DNA of 64,000 nucleotides from Streptomyces sp. CBMA152 (GCF_014596475.1 NZ_MECJ01000015.1:186001-250000), one strand, 5' to 3'. Numbered from the stretch's first letter, positions 44,287 to 54,628 are shown. Numbers and translations are program-made. Notes: generated by a model not told the origin, from the sequence alone.

Positions 44287-46416
44287 TTACGCGCAGGTGA
44301 GCCGCGGCCCCGCCCAGTCGGCGTGGTCGTAGTCGATGCCGTCCCCGGCGTCGGTGACCACCAGGCGCACCTCCATGGCGCCGGTCACATCGGCGGTGAG
44401 CTGCTTGGCCGCGTCCGCCGAGGTCAGCGTGCCGCTCTCGGCGACGAGCGTGGAGTCCCGCCAGATCTGGAAGTCCACCGAGCCCTTCGTGGTGACCTCG
44501 TCGTCCACCCCGACCGCCGTGGTCAGCGAGGAGCAGGTGCCGCCCAGGTAGTACGCGACGGAGCTCGGCGCGTGGGTGCCGAGGCCCTTCGCGTACACCG
44601 TTCCGTTGATCGTCAGCGGTGTGCCGTCACCGGCCGCCTGCTCGCCGTTGCTGCGGTCCTTCTCGACCGGACCCCAGCCGTTGGTGGCCGATTCCCACGT
44701 CAGGTCGCTGATGTCATGCGTACCGGCCGAGGGGCCGTGGCCGCAGGCCAGCTTGGCGTCGGCCCAGTCGGCGTGGTCGAAGTTGATGCCGTCGCCGCCG
44801 TCCGTCACCACGAGCCGCAGCTTGGTGCCGCCCTTGAGGTCGGCGGTCAGGTGCTTGGGCGGATCGGCGGCCGTGCGCAGCCCGCTGTCGGCCACCAGGG
44901 TGGAGTCGCGCCAGATCTGGAACACCACGGATCCGTTGTTCGTTACCTCGTCGTCGACGCCCACGTCGACCCCGAGCGTGGAGCAACTGCCGCCCAGGTA
45001 GTACGAGATGTCGCTCGGCGCGTGCGTGCCCAGGCCCTTGGCGTACGTGACGCCGCCGATGGTCAGGGTGTGGCCGTCGCCCGCCGCCTGCTCGCCGTTG
45101 CTGCGGTCTCGCTCGACCGGACCCCAGCCGCCGACCGCCGACGTCCACGGCAGGTCGCTGAGCTGGTTCACGCCGGTCGGCGGCGGCACCGGACTGCCCG
45201 GCGTCACCCGGAACATCACCGTGCCGTGCGCGGGCACGGACGCGCTGATCGCGTTCTTCGTCGTACTGGTCGCCTTCGACCACAGGTCCTTGAGCGCGTA
45301 CGACGAGGCGCCGCCGATGCCGATGTCCTTCACGGTCGTCGAGATGGTGCGGGCGCTGGTGTTCTCATTGGTGAGCGTGACCGAACGGCCGCCGTCCGCA
45401 AGGGGCTTGGACATCACGACCAGGCCGCCGGAGTTCGACACGACCGTGCCCTGCTTGCCGAGCGCGTCCTGGTCCACCGCGATCACGTCGGTGTTCTTCA
45501 GGATCGCGAGCGTCGAGGCGCTGGCGCTGCGCAGGTCGCTGCCGATCAGCAGCGGCGCGGCCATCTGCGACCAGAGGCTGAAGTGCGTGCGGTACTCGGT
45601 GTCCGTCATGCCGCCGTTGCCGACCTCCAGCATGTCGGGGTCGTTCCAGCCGCCGGGGCCCGCGTACGGCGCGAGCGACTGGTTCTGGTGCGCGATGGAG
45701 ATCATGCTCGACCAGTTGTCGCTGATGTCGCCGGTGGTCCGCCAGGAGTTGCCGACGTTCGGCGCCCAGGTCCAGGGCTGGTTGGAGCCCCACTCGCAGA
45801 TGCTGTAGAGGATCGGGCGGCCGGTCGCGCGCGTGGCGGTCTTCAGGGCGTCGCCCATGGCCTTGTAGCGCTGCTGCGCGTCCACGCCGCTGTTGTTGCA
45901 GTTGTCGTACTTGAGGTAGTCGACGCCCCACGACGCCCACAGATTGGCGTCCTGCTGCTCATGGCCGAGCCCGCCGGGAAAGCCCTGGACGTCGCAGGTC
46001 TTGGTGCCCGCGCTGGAGTAGAGCCCGAACTTCAGGCCCTTGGAGTGCACATAGTCGGCCACGGCCTTGATCCCGTGGGGGAAGCGCACGGGATCGGGCA
46101 CGAGGTTGCCGCTCGCGTCCCGGCTGGGCAGCGCCCAGCAGTCGTCGATGTTGACGTAGGTGTACCCGGCGTTCTTGAGGCCCTGCGAGACGAACGTGTC
46201 GGCGATGCCCTCGGCCATGGCCTCGTTGAACTCGGCCCGGCAGTGCGTGGAGTTCCAGTTGTTGAACCCCATCTGCGGGGTGCGGGCCTGGCCGTTGTCG
46301 ACGGCCGCGGCGGGCGGTGCGGCCGTGGCGGCGAGGGCGACCAGGCCGCCGGCGAGCAGGGGGATCGTGGCGAGTGCGGTGCCGGCCCGTTTTCTGAACT
46401 TTCTGAACGATGACAT
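44287..46416 (-). CDS. GH27 alpha-galactosidase with two NPCBM domains
   Basis: 709 residues from the ATG at 46416. A signal peptide of about 38 residues is followed by the GH27 barrel. The nucleophile is Asp171 in YLKYDNCN, and the likely acid/base is Asp230 in TTGDISDNW, by alignment with human alpha-galactosidase. GLYSSAGTKTC and AGPGGWNDPDMLEVG are further family marks. A beta domain ends near 455. Two tandem NPCBM sugar-binding domains (about 460-580 and 590-709) are very alike and both contain WGPVE-DRSNGEQAAGDG. It is a secreted exo-enzyme that removes alpha-galactose from plant oligosaccharides or galactomannan. Confidence 0.93.
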   Translation of the reverse strand: MSSFRKFRKRAGTALATIPLLAGGLVALAATAAPPAAAVDNGQARTPQMGFNNWNSTHCRAEFNEAMAEGIADTFVSQGLKNAGYTYVNIDDCWALPSRDASGNLVPDPVRFPHGIKAVADYVHSKGLKFGLYSSAGTKTCDVQGFPGGLGHEQQDANLWASWGVDYLKYDNCNNSGVDAQQRYKAMGDALKTATRATGRPILYSICEWGSNQPWTWAPNVGNSWRTTGDISDNWSSMISIAHQNQSLAPYAGPGGWNDPDMLEVGNGGMTDTEYRTHFSLWSQMAAPLLIGSDLRSASASTLAILKNTDVIAVDQDALGKQGTVVSNSGGLVVMSKPLADGGRSVTLTNENTSARTISTTVKDIGIGGASSYALKDLWSKATSTTKNAISASVPAHGTVMFRVTPGSPVPPPTGVNQLSDLPWTSAVGGWGPVERDRSNGEQAAGDGHTLTIGGVTYAKGLGTHAPSDISYYLGGSCSTLGVDVGVDDEVTNNGSVVFQIWRDSTLVADSGLRTAADPPKHLTADLKGGTKLRLVVTDGGDGINFDHADWADAKLACGHGPSAGTHDISDLTWESATNGWGPVEKDRSNGEQAAGDGTPLTINGTVYAKGLGTHAPSSVAYYLGGTCSSLTTAVGVDDEVTTKGSVDFQIWRDSTLVAESGTLTSADAAKQLTADVTGAMEVRLVVTDAGDGIDYDHADWAGPRLTCA

Positions 46417-46654
46417 GTGCGGCTCCGTCGGTGTGGTGGCGCCGAATTCAACGAGCTCAAACGAAAACGAACATATTTCAGCGTCAGGACCGGAACATGT
46501 CAAGGGTGTGCGCCGGGTCCGAAGGCAGTGCTTTCCGCTCATCGGAGCGCCCCGGCGCACAATTCAACAGTTGTCAATAAGCCTTCATGCAAAGGTTGTT
46601 GAGTAGTCATGCGGGACGAATTCTCTACCGACCGGTAAGCCCTAGGCTCGAAGC

Positions 46655-48091
46655 ATGCGCCGAGCAAAGATCGTTTGTACCCTGGGGCCCGCCACCGACA
46701 CGTACGACCAGATCAAGGCACTGGTCGAGGCCGGAATGGACGTCGCCCGCTTCAATCTCAGCCACGGCACGTACGCCGATCACGAGGAGCGGTATCACCG
46801 CGTCCGCAAGGCGTCCGACGAAACGGGCCGCAGTATCGGTGTACTCGCCGACCTTCAAGGCCCGAAGATTCGGCTCGGGCGTTTCCGTGAAGGTCCCGTA
46901 CTCCTTGAACGCGGCGACGAGTTCACCATCACCGTCGAGGACGTCGAGGGCGACCGCCACACCTGCGGCACCACCTACTCCGGCCTCGCCGAGGACGTCA
47001 CCCCCGGCGAGCGCGTCCTCGTCGACGACGGCAAGGTCGCCCTGGAGGTCGTCGGCGTCGACGGACCGCGCGTGCGCACCCGCGTCGTCGAGGGCGGCAT
47101 GGTCTCCGACCACAAGGGCCTCAACCTGCCCGGCGTCGCCGTCTCCGTGCCCGCGCTCTCCGAGAAGGACGTCGACGACCTGCGCTGGGCCCTGCGCACC
47201 GGCGCCGACATCATCGCGCTCTCCTTCGTCCGCAGCGGCCGCGACATCGAGGACGTCCACCGCGTCATGGACGAGGAGGGCCGCCGTATCCCCGTCATCG
47301 CGAAGATCGAGAAGCCGCAGGCCGTCGACAGCATCGACGACATCGTGGCCGCCTTCGACGGAATCATGGTGGCGCGCGGCGACCTGGGCGTCGAAATGCC
47401 GCTCGAACAGGTCCCGATCGTCCAGAAGCGCGCGATCAAGCTGGCCAAGCGGAACGCCAAGCCGGTGATCGTGGCGACCCAGATGCTCGACTCGATGATC
47501 GACAACTCCCGCCCCACCAGGGCCGAGGCCTCCGACGTGGCCAACGCGGTCATCGACGGCACGGACGCGGTGATGCTCTCGGGCGAGACCAGCGTCGGCA
47601 AGTACCCCATCGAGACGGTCCGCACGATGGCCCGCATCGTCGAGGCCGCCGAGGAGGACGTGCTGGCCAAGGGCCTGCCGCCGCTCACCGAACGCAGCAA
47701 GCCCCGCACCCAGGGCGGCGCGGTCGCCCGCGCGGCGGCCGAGATGGGCGACTTCCTCAACGCCAAGTACCTCGTCGCCTTCACCCAGTCCGGCGACACC
47801 GTCAAGCGCCTCTCGCGCTACCGCTCGCCGATCCCGCTGCTCGCCTTCACCCCCGACCCGGCCACCCGCTCCCAGCTCAACCTCACCTGGGGCGTGGAGA
47901 CGTTCCTCGGCCCGCACGTCGAGTCCACGGACGCGATGGTGGCCCAGGTCGACGAACAACTCCTGAAGATCGGCCGCTGCGAGCGGGGCGACATCGTGGT
48001 CATCACGGCCGGCTCCCCGCCCGGGGTCCCCGGCTCGACCAACCTCGTGCGCGTCCACCACATCGGCGAGGACGACAGTCCGAAGAGCTGA
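46655..48091 (+). CDS. pyk: Pyruvate kinase
   Basis: 478 residues from the ATG at 46655. It opens RRAKIVCTLGPATDTYDQI and has MDVARFNLSHGTYADH, the catalytic-loop signature IPVIAKIEKPQAVDSIDDIV, ARGDLGVEMPLEQV and ATQMLDSMI, with a C-terminal effector domain ending STNLVRVHHIG. It converts PEP and ADP to pyruvate and ATP. It is one of the two pyk genes usual in Streptomyces, to judge by its location next to the ANTAR regulator and liv genes. It is a single-gene unit. Confidence 0.95.
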   Translation: MRRAKIVCTLGPATDTYDQIKALVEAGMDVARFNLSHGTYADHEERYHRVRKASDETGRSIGVLADLQGPKIRLGRFREGPVLLERGDEFTITVEDVEGDRHTCGTTYSGLAEDVTPGERVLVDDGKVALEVVGVDGPRVRTRVVEGGMVSDHKGLNLPGVAVSVPALSEKDVDDLRWALRTGADIIALSFVRSGRDIEDVHRVMDEEGRRIPVIAKIEKPQAVDSIDDIVAAFDGIMVARGDLGVEMPLEQVPIVQKRAIKLAKRNAKPVIVATQMLDSMIDNSRPTRAEASDVANAVIDGTDAVMLSGETSVGKYPIETVRTMARIVEAAEEDVLAKGLPPLTERSKPRTQGGAVARAAAEMGDFLNAKYLVAFTQSGDTVKRLSRYRSPIPLLAFTPDPATRSQLNLTWGVETFLGPHVESTDAMVAQVDEQLLKIGRCERGDIVVITAGSPPGVPGSTNLVRVHHIGEDDSPKS

Positions 48092-48239
48092 CACACCGTG
48101 CGACGGGTGTACGAGAGCGCGTCATGCGGTCGTACGAGTAAGGGGCGCATCGCCCACACCGGGGAGCGGGCCGGGCCGAAGGGATGACCCGACGGCCCGG
48201 TCCCGACGTCACGGGCCGCGCCGCCAGCAGGCTGACGCC

Positions 48240-49205
48240 ATGTCACATCACCTCAGCGGGCCCGACCTCCGCTCACCCATGGGCGACGCGCGCCTGGACC
48301 TCACCGACCTGTTCGCCTTCACGGTGCCGGGCGGCCGCACCGTCCTGATCATGAACGTCAACCCCGACGCCCCCACCGGCGGACGGGCCTTCCACCCCGA
48401 CGCCGTGTACCGGATCAACATCGACACCGTCGGCGACCACCAGGCCCACATCGCCTACAGCTTCACCTTCTCCGACCCCGCAGACGACGGCGAGCAGACC
48501 CTCACCGTCCACCGCGCCACCGGCGAGGAGGCCCGCGCCCACGAAGCCGCCGGCACCCCGCTGTTCGTCGACGCACCCGTCAGCTTCGGCCCGCACCCCG
48601 TGGTCACCGAGGCGGGCCCGTACATGGTCTCGGCCGGGCTGCGCAGCGACCCGTTCTTCGCCGACCTCTTCGGCATCGTCAACGACTTCCAGTGGACCGG
48701 CACCGACTGGGGCGCCGACAAGAACGTCTTCGGCATCGTCCTCGAAATGCCCGACATGGAGCTCGGCGCCCAGCCGGTAATCGGCGTCTGGGCCCGCGTC
48801 AGCGTGCACCAGGGCGGGGAGCTCACGTCGGTGGACCGGGGCGGGCACCCCTCGCTCACGGCGTACTTCAACGCCGAGGACGCCAAGGACGCGTACAACG
48901 CGGGCGAACCGGTCGACGACTGGGACACCTACCTCGCGCCCTGGACGGCCGTACTGCGGCACACCGGCGGCTACAGCGAGGAACTGGCGGAAGAGGTTCT
49001 GCGCACGGTGCTGCCCGACATCCTGCGCTACGACCGGAGCAAGCCCGCCGCGTATCCCAACGGCCGAACTCTGACGGACGACGTCACATCGGCGCGGCTC
49101 GCCATGGTCTCCGGCGGGAAGGTCCCCACGGACCACATCGGCCCGCACACGGACCTGCTGCCGGAATTCCCGTATCTGGGCACGCCACACCTCAAGGAGG
49201 CGTGA
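48240..49205 (+). CDS. DUF4331 family protein
   Basis: 321 residues from the ATG at 48240. The start SHHLSGPDLRSPMGDARLDLTDLFAF and the following GRTVLIMNVNPDAP are the DUF4331 pattern. TDWGADKNVFGIVLEMP and the end VTSARLAMVSGGKVPTDHIGPH complete it. There is no signal peptide. The family has no firm biochemical function. It is a single gene between pyk and a tRNA gene on the opposite strand. Confidence 0.8.
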   Translation: MSHHLSGPDLRSPMGDARLDLTDLFAFTVPGGRTVLIMNVNPDAPTGGRAFHPDAVYRINIDTVGDHQAHIAYSFTFSDPADDGEQTLTVHRATGEEARAHEAAGTPLFVDAPVSFGPHPVVTEAGPYMVSAGLRSDPFFADLFGIVNDFQWTGTDWGADKNVFGIVLEMPDMELGAQPVIGVWARVSVHQGGELTSVDRGGHPSLTAYFNAEDAKDAYNAGEPVDDWDTYLAPWTAVLRHTGGYSEELAEEVLRTVLPDILRYDRSKPAAYPNGRTLTDDVTSARLAMVSGGKVPTDHIGPHTDLLPEFPYLGTPHLKEA

Positions 49206-49225
49206 CCATGGATTCGCTCGAAAAG

Positions 49226-49298
49226 TACCCCGGGTCGGATTCGAACCGACGCTGGATGGTGTTTGAGACCATTGCCTCTACCGCTGGGCTACCGGGGC
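49226..49298 (-). tRNA. tRNA with CAA (Leu) anticodon and short variable loop
   Basis: A complete 73-base cloverleaf on the minus strand. The acceptor stem has 7 pairs (GCCCCGG with CCGGGGT, first pair G1-U72). The D stem is GCC/GGC with a 10-base loop. The anticodon stem is ATGGT/ACCAT around the loop CTCAAAC, so the anticodon is CAA, reading UUG. The variable region is only CCAGC, the T stem is GTCGG/CCGAC with loop TTCGAAT, and the discriminator is A73. CCA is not encoded. Ordinary bacterial tRNA-Leu has a long variable arm, so the class I shape here is unusual. Structure certain; charging identity uncertain. Confidence 0.85.
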
Positions 49299-49400
49299 AT
49301 CCTTTAAACCAAAGGTAGGCGGCTACCCGCCGTGACCACACCTTACCGCAGCTGGGTACGCTCTTGGGAAGCAGTACTTGCCCCGCACTTAGGAGCCCCC

Positions 49401-50054
49401 GTGACCGCCCCCGAGTCGCCCCAGCCCGCCGCCGACGACGACCAGTCGCACGTCCCGCCGCTGACGACCCGCGTCGTCATCGCCGAGGACGAGGCGCTGA
49501 TCCGCCTCGACCTCAAGGAGATGCTCGAAGAAGAGGGCTACGCGGTCGTCGGCGAGGCCGGGGACGGGGAGAAGGCCGTCGCGCTGGCCCGGGAGCACCG
49601 GCCCGACCTGGTCATCCTCGATGTGAAGATGCCGATCCTGGACGGCATCTCCGCCGCCGAGCAGATCGCCAAGGAGTCCATCGCGCCGGTCCTGATGCTC
49701 ACCGCGTTCTCGCAGCGCGACCTGGTGGAGCGGGCGCGGGACGCGGGGGCGATGGCGTATCTGGTGAAGCCGTTCTCCAAGAGCGACGTGGTGCCCGCGA
49801 TCGAGATGGCGGTGTCGCGCTTCACCGAGCTGAAGGCGCTGGAGCAGGAGGTCGCGGATCTCTCCCAGCGCCTGGAGACGCGCAAGCTGGTCGACCGTGC
49901 CAAGTCGATTCTGCAGACGCAGTACGGGTTGACGGAGCCGGCGGCGTTCCGGTGGATCCAGAAGACGTCCATGGACCGCCGACTGTCGATGCAGCAGGTC
50001 GCCGAGGCGGTCATCGAGGACGCGGAAGAGAAGAAGGCCGCGAAGGGTTCGTAG
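49401..50054 (+). CDS. pdtaR: ANTAR-domain response regulator (PdtaR-like)
   Basis: 217 residues from the GTG at 49401, behind aggag. A receiver domain (residues 23-140) has the phospho-acceptor Asp74 in VILDVKMP and the Lys in LVKPFSK. A coiled linker leads into an ANTAR RNA-binding domain (about 150-210) with KLVDRAKSILQTQYGLTEPAAFRWIQKTSMDRRLSM. It acts as an antiterminator by binding paired hairpins in target mRNAs. The cognate kinase (PdtaS-like) is not adjacent. A strong terminator follows. Confidence 0.9.
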   Translation: MTAPESPQPAADDDQSHVPPLTTRVVIAEDEALIRLDLKEMLEEEGYAVVGEAGDGEKAVALAREHRPDLVILDVKMPILDGISAAEQIAKESIAPVLMLTAFSQRDLVERARDAGAMAYLVKPFSKSDVVPAIEMAVSRFTELKALEQEVADLSQRLETRKLVDRAKSILQTQYGLTEPAAFRWIQKTSMDRRLSMQQVAEAVIEDAEEKKAAKGS

Positions 50055-50089
50055 CGGGTTGTTCGGCTGCGGGTTGTCTGTGGCTGGTC

Positions 50090-50184
50090 GCGCAGTTCCC
50101 CGCGCCCCTAAAAGCCTGGCCCGTACCGCCTTGCTCGGCGGTACGGGCCAGGCCCTTGTTTTTCAGGGGCGCGGGGAACTGCGC
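50090..50184. repeat. Inverted pair of the intergenic element around a terminator
   Basis: A + copy (50090-50108) and a - copy (50166-50184) of the 19-bp core flank the hairpin terminator between convergent pdtaR and livF, giving a nested double stem. Confidence 0.9.
50114..50163 (+). terminator. Strong intrinsic terminator after pdtaR
   Basis: A perfect 17-bp stem (50114-50130 with 50137-50153) with a ttgctc loop is followed by ccttgttttt, one of the few T-run terminators in the window. It lies between convergent genes. Confidence 0.9.
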
Positions 50185-50233
50185 GACCAGCCCCCACCGG
50201 CCCGCAGACAAAGACCCGCATCCTCGCGGAGCG

Positions 50234-50946
50234 CTAGTCCTCGCCCAGGTACGTCTTGCGGACGTTCTCGTCGTGGAGGAGGTCCTGGCCGGAGCCGGAG
50301 AGCTTGATCTCGCCGACCTCCATGACGTGGGCGTGGTCCGCGAGGGACAGCGCGGCCTGGGCGTTCTGCTCGACGAGCAGGATGGTGGTGCCCTGGGCCT
50401 TGAGCTCGACGATGGTCTCCATGATCTTCTGCATCATGATCGGGGAGAGGCCCATCGACGGCTCGTCCAGCATCAGCAGCTTGGGCTGGGACATGAGCGC
50501 CCTGCCCATCGCGAGCATCTGCTGTTCACCGCCCGAGAGGGTGCCGGCGGCCTGCTTACGGCGTTCGCCCAGGATGGGGAACATGTCGTAGGCACGCTGG
50601 ACGTCCTTCTCGATCCCGGCCTTGTCATTGCGGAGAAACGCTCCGAGCTGGAGGTTCTCGGCGATGCTCAGCCTCGGGAAGATATGCCGTCCCTCGGGGG
50701 AGTGGGCGAGGCCCAGCGAGACGATCTTGTGCGCGGGGATGTTCGCGAGTGGCTTCCCGTCGAACAGCACCCTTCCGGCCGAGGGCTTGAGGAGCCCCGA
50801 CAGGGTGCGCAGCGTGGTGGTCTTGCCGGCGCCGTTGGTGCCGATGAGGGTGACGACCTGCCCGGCCTCGACGGTGAAGGAGATCCCCTTGACGGCCTCG
50901 ATCTTGCCGTAGGCGACGCGGAGGTCCTCGACTTCCAGAAGTGCGG

Positions 50947-50950
<4 letters not shown>
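50234..50950 (-). CDS. livF: Branched-chain amino acid ABC transporter ATPase LivF
   Basis: 238 residues. Walker A is GTNGAGKTT, signature LSGGEQQMLAMGRAL, Walker B LLMLDEPSMGLSP, with switch His replaced by the LivF-type LVEQN. AHSPEGRHIFPRLSIAENL is the LivF-specific segment. The ATG overlaps the livG stop. It is the last gene of the livJHMGF operon and powers uptake of Leu, Ile and Val with LivG. Confidence 0.93.
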
Positions 50951-51897
<947 letters not shown>

Positions 51898-51902
51898 GAT
51901 GG

Positions 51903-53690
51903 TTACGCCTCCGCCTTGGTGACGCCGACGGTGGTGTCCGGGAGCCCTTGTTCGGGCACGTCCAGTTGGCCGGTCTCGTGGAATTCGAGCTGGCGGCGCC
52001 GGTTGGCGACGATGCCCTCGGGGCGGAACCGCATCAGCAGGACGAGGGCGACACCGAAGCCGAAGAGTTCGTACTCCTTGAGGAAGCCGAGCTTCTCGGG
52101 GATCAGGTAGAGCAGTGCCGCGCCCAGGAGCGGGCCGCTGACCGTGCCCATGCCGCCGAGGACGACGGCCGCCAGGAGGAACGCCGAGTTGGGCGGCGCG
52201 GCTCCGGCGAACTGGAACGGGCTGGGCACCACGCTGTAGTTGACGTGGGCGAAGACCGTACCGGCGAGGCCCGCGAGGGAGGCGCCGAGGGCGAAGGCGA
52301 TGAGCTTGACCCGGAAGCCGTTGATGCCCATGGCGGTCGCGGCCGTCTCGTCCTCGCGGATCGCGATCCAGGAGCGGCCGATACGGGAGTTCGCGGCGCG
52401 GTTGAAGACGAGCACGATCAGCGCCGTGATCAGCAGCATCAGGAACAGGTAGTTGCCGAAGCGGCCGATCGTACGGCCCGCGATCTCATGGGCGCTGCCG
52501 AGGTTGAACCCGAAGATCTCCAGGTCCGGGATGTTGGCGATGCCGTTGGGGCCGTTGGTGAGGTTGGGGCCGGAGCCGCCGTCGAGGTTGTTGACGGTGA
52601 TCCGGAAGATCTCTCCGAAGCCGAGGGTGACGATGGCGAGATAGTCGCCGCGCAGCCGCAGGGTCGGGGCGCCGATGATGACGCCGAAGACAAGGGATGC
52701 GCTCATGCCGATCAACGCGGCAGCCCAGAAGGGGACTTGGACGCCGGAGAACCGGGAGAACTCGGAGCCGGAGACCAGGGCGGCCGCGTACGCGCCGACG
52801 CCGAGGAACGCCACGTAACCGAGGTCCAGCAGTCCGGTGAGGCCGACGACGATGTTGAGGCCGAGGGCGACGGTGCCGAAGATGAGGATGTTGGCGCCGA
52901 GGTTGGCGTTGTGGTCCTCGCTCTGGGTGAAGGGGAAGATCACGGCCGCCAGGAAGACGGCGGTGGTCGCGAACCCCTTGTGCCGCACGTTGAGTACGGT
53001 GAACCGCTCGAAGAGCCCGGCGGCGAACAGCGCCATCGATCCGAACAGCACGAGCAGCAGCAGACCGATGAAGGTCTCGCTCTCGTCGTCGTTCACGCCG
53101 ATGCCGTACGTGAACACGACCAGGCCGAGTGCGGTGGCCAGGGAGATGATCACGCGCTGGGCCCAGCCGGGCAGCGGCGCGGCGGGCGGGATGTCGTCCG
53201 GCTTGGCGATGTGGTCGCGCAGGGACCTGCCGGGGCGCGGCAGGGCCAGCGCCCCGATCACCGGAACGAGCGCCGCCACGGCCGCGATGTACGCGCCGGG
53301 TTCGAGGTTGGCGAGGCCGCCGAGGTCGTACGAGATGGCGATGGCGGTGAACCAGACCACCGCGAACGCGGAGACCGCCGCCAGGAGCACGGGGTTGTGG
53401 GAGCGGCCCGGGTTGAGCCAGCGCAGACCCTGGATGTCCCACAGGTTGAGGGCGTAGAGCAGGGTGAGCGCCGCGCCGACGATGGTGAGGGTCTGCAGTC
53501 CGGCCGGGTAGCCGGTGACCGTGAGGTCGCCGGGGAAGTCGGCGGTCCAGGTCCACGCCAGGAACGTGGAGGCGATGGTGGCGACGGCGCCGACCGCGAC
53601 GAGCAGCCGGGCGACGGGCGCGGGCAGCGGGACGAGACCGCGCTGCTCGGTGGCCGCTTCGGTGACGCCGTTGGTGGTGCTGGTGGTCAT
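51903..53690 (-). CDS. livM: Branched-chain amino acid ABC permease LivM (extended N-terminus)
   Basis: 595 residues from the ATG at 53690; a GTG at 53699 overlapping the livH stop is the alternative. The conserved LivM core lies in the C-terminal 330 residues: NIVVGLTGLLDLGYVAFLGVGAYAAAL, LRLRGDYLAIVTLGFGEI and GMGTVSGPLLGAALLYLIPE. About 260 residues precede it and contain several extra membrane spans (LLVAVGAVATIASTFLAW onward), making it longer than E. coli LivM (about 425). It forms the channel with LivH. Confidence 0.9.
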   Translation of the reverse strand: MTTSTTNGVTEAATEQRGLVPLPAPVARLLVAVGAVATIASTFLAWTWTADFPGDLTVTGYPAGLQTLTIVGAALTLLYALNLWDIQGLRWLNPGRSHNPVLLAAVSAFAVVWFTAIAISYDLGGLANLEPGAYIAAVAALVPVIGALALPRPGRSLRDHIAKPDDIPPAAPLPGWAQRVIISLATALGLVVFTYGIGVNDDESETFIGLLLLVLFGSMALFAAGLFERFTVLNVRHKGFATTAVFLAAVIFPFTQSEDHNANLGANILIFGTVALGLNIVVGLTGLLDLGYVAFLGVGAYAAALVSGSEFSRFSGVQVPFWAAALIGMSASLVFGVIIGAPTLRLRGDYLAIVTLGFGEIFRITVNNLDGGSGPNLTNGPNGIANIPDLEIFGFNLGSAHEIAGRTIGRFGNYLFLMLLITALIVLVFNRAANSRIGRSWIAIREDETAATAMGINGFRVKLIAFALGASLAGLAGTVFAHVNYSVVPSPFQFAGAAPPNSAFLLAAVVLGGMGTVSGPLLGAALLYLIPEKLGFLKEYELFGFGVALVLLMRFRPEGIVANRRRQLEFHETGQLDVPEQGLPDTTVGVTKAEA

Positions 53691-53695
53691 GTCGA

Positions 53696-54628
53696 TCACG
53701 CCCTGTCCGCGACGCGTTCGCCCACCAGGCCCTGTGGCCTGAAGAGCAGGACGAGGATGAGGAGGACGAAGGCCCAGACGTTGGCCCAACCGGAGCCGCC
53801 GAGCTGCTGCATCCCGGGGACGTTGGCGATGTAGGCACTGGCCATGGTCTCGGCGAGGCCGAGGACCACGCCGCCGATCATCGCGCCGTAGATGTTGCCG
53901 ATACCGCCGAGGACCGCGGCGGTGAACGCCTTGAGACCGGCCTGGAAGCCCATCTCGTACTTGATGGAGCCGTACTTGAGGCCCCAGGCGATACCGGCGA
54001 CCGCCGCGAACAGACCGCCGATGGCGAAGGCGATCATGATGATGCGGTTGGTGTCGATGCCCATCAGCTGGGCGGTGTCCGGGTCCTGCGCGGTGGCCTG
54101 CATGGCGCGGCCGGTGCGGGAGGAGCGGACGAACAGGGCGAGCGCGGCCATGCAGAGCGGCGCCGCCGAGATCAGGAAGATGTCACCGGTGCCGAAGGTG
54201 ACCGACCCGATGTGGAAGGGGCCGCCGGGGATCTGCGGGAAGTTCTCGTCGCTCTTGGCCTTCGGGTACCAGTTGAAGACCGCCTGCTGGAGCGCGAGCG
54301 AGAGTCCGATCGCGGTGATCAGTGGCGCCAGGCGTGGCGCGCCGCGCAGTGGTCGGTAGGCGAACCGTTCCGCTCCCAGTGCGATGAGTACGGAGACGAT
54401 CGCGCCGCCGATGAGCATCAGGGGGAGGGCTATCCACATGGATATGCCGTCGGGGAGCACATAGAGATAGACCGTGAGGCCGCCGAAGGCGCCGGTCATG
54501 AAGATCTCGCCGTGCGCGAAGTTGATGAGCTGGACGATGCCGTACACCATCGTGTAGCCGATGGCGATCAGCCCGTACATCGAGCCGAGGAGCAGCCCGT
54601 TGGCCAGGTTCTGCGGCAGAGTGTGCAC
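53696..54628 (-). CDS. livH: Branched-chain amino acid ABC permease LivH
   Basis: 310 residues from the GTG at 54628, with ggagg seven bases upstream. The long open frame before it is not coding. LivH marks are NLANGLLLGSMYGLIAIGYTMVYGIVQLINFAHGEIFM and MQATAQDPDTAQLMGID, then FAIGGLFAAVAGI and AAVLGGIGNIYGAMIGG. It has about eight membrane spans. It is preceded by livJ and followed by livM. Confidence 0.93.
   Translation of the reverse strand: MHTLPQNLANGLLLGSMYGLIAIGYTMVYGIVQLINFAHGEIFMTGAFGGLTVYLYVLPDGISMWIALPLMLIGGAIVSVLIALGAERFAYRPLRGAPRLAPLITAIGLSLALQQAVFNWYPKAKSDENFPQIPGGPFHIGSVTFGTGDIFLISAAPLCMAALALFVRSSRTGRAMQATAQDPDTAQLMGIDTNRIIMIAFAIGGLFAAVAGIAWGLKYGSIKYEMGFQAGLKAFTAAVLGGIGNIYGAMIGGVVLGLAETMASAYIANVPGMQQLGGSGWANVWAFVLLILVLLFRPQGLVGERVADRA

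Noticed and set aside
46400..46600. AAACGAAAACGAAC direct repeats upstream of GH27 as an operator
   Set aside because: The AT-rich direct repeat is suggestive of a sugar-regulator site, but there is no regulator gene nearby and no second copy in the window.
51948..53834. Plus-strand open frame of 628 codons opposite livM
   Set aside because: Its acidic Glu/Gly/Ala composition mirrors the membrane-protein codons on the other strand; it has no ribosome site or domain.
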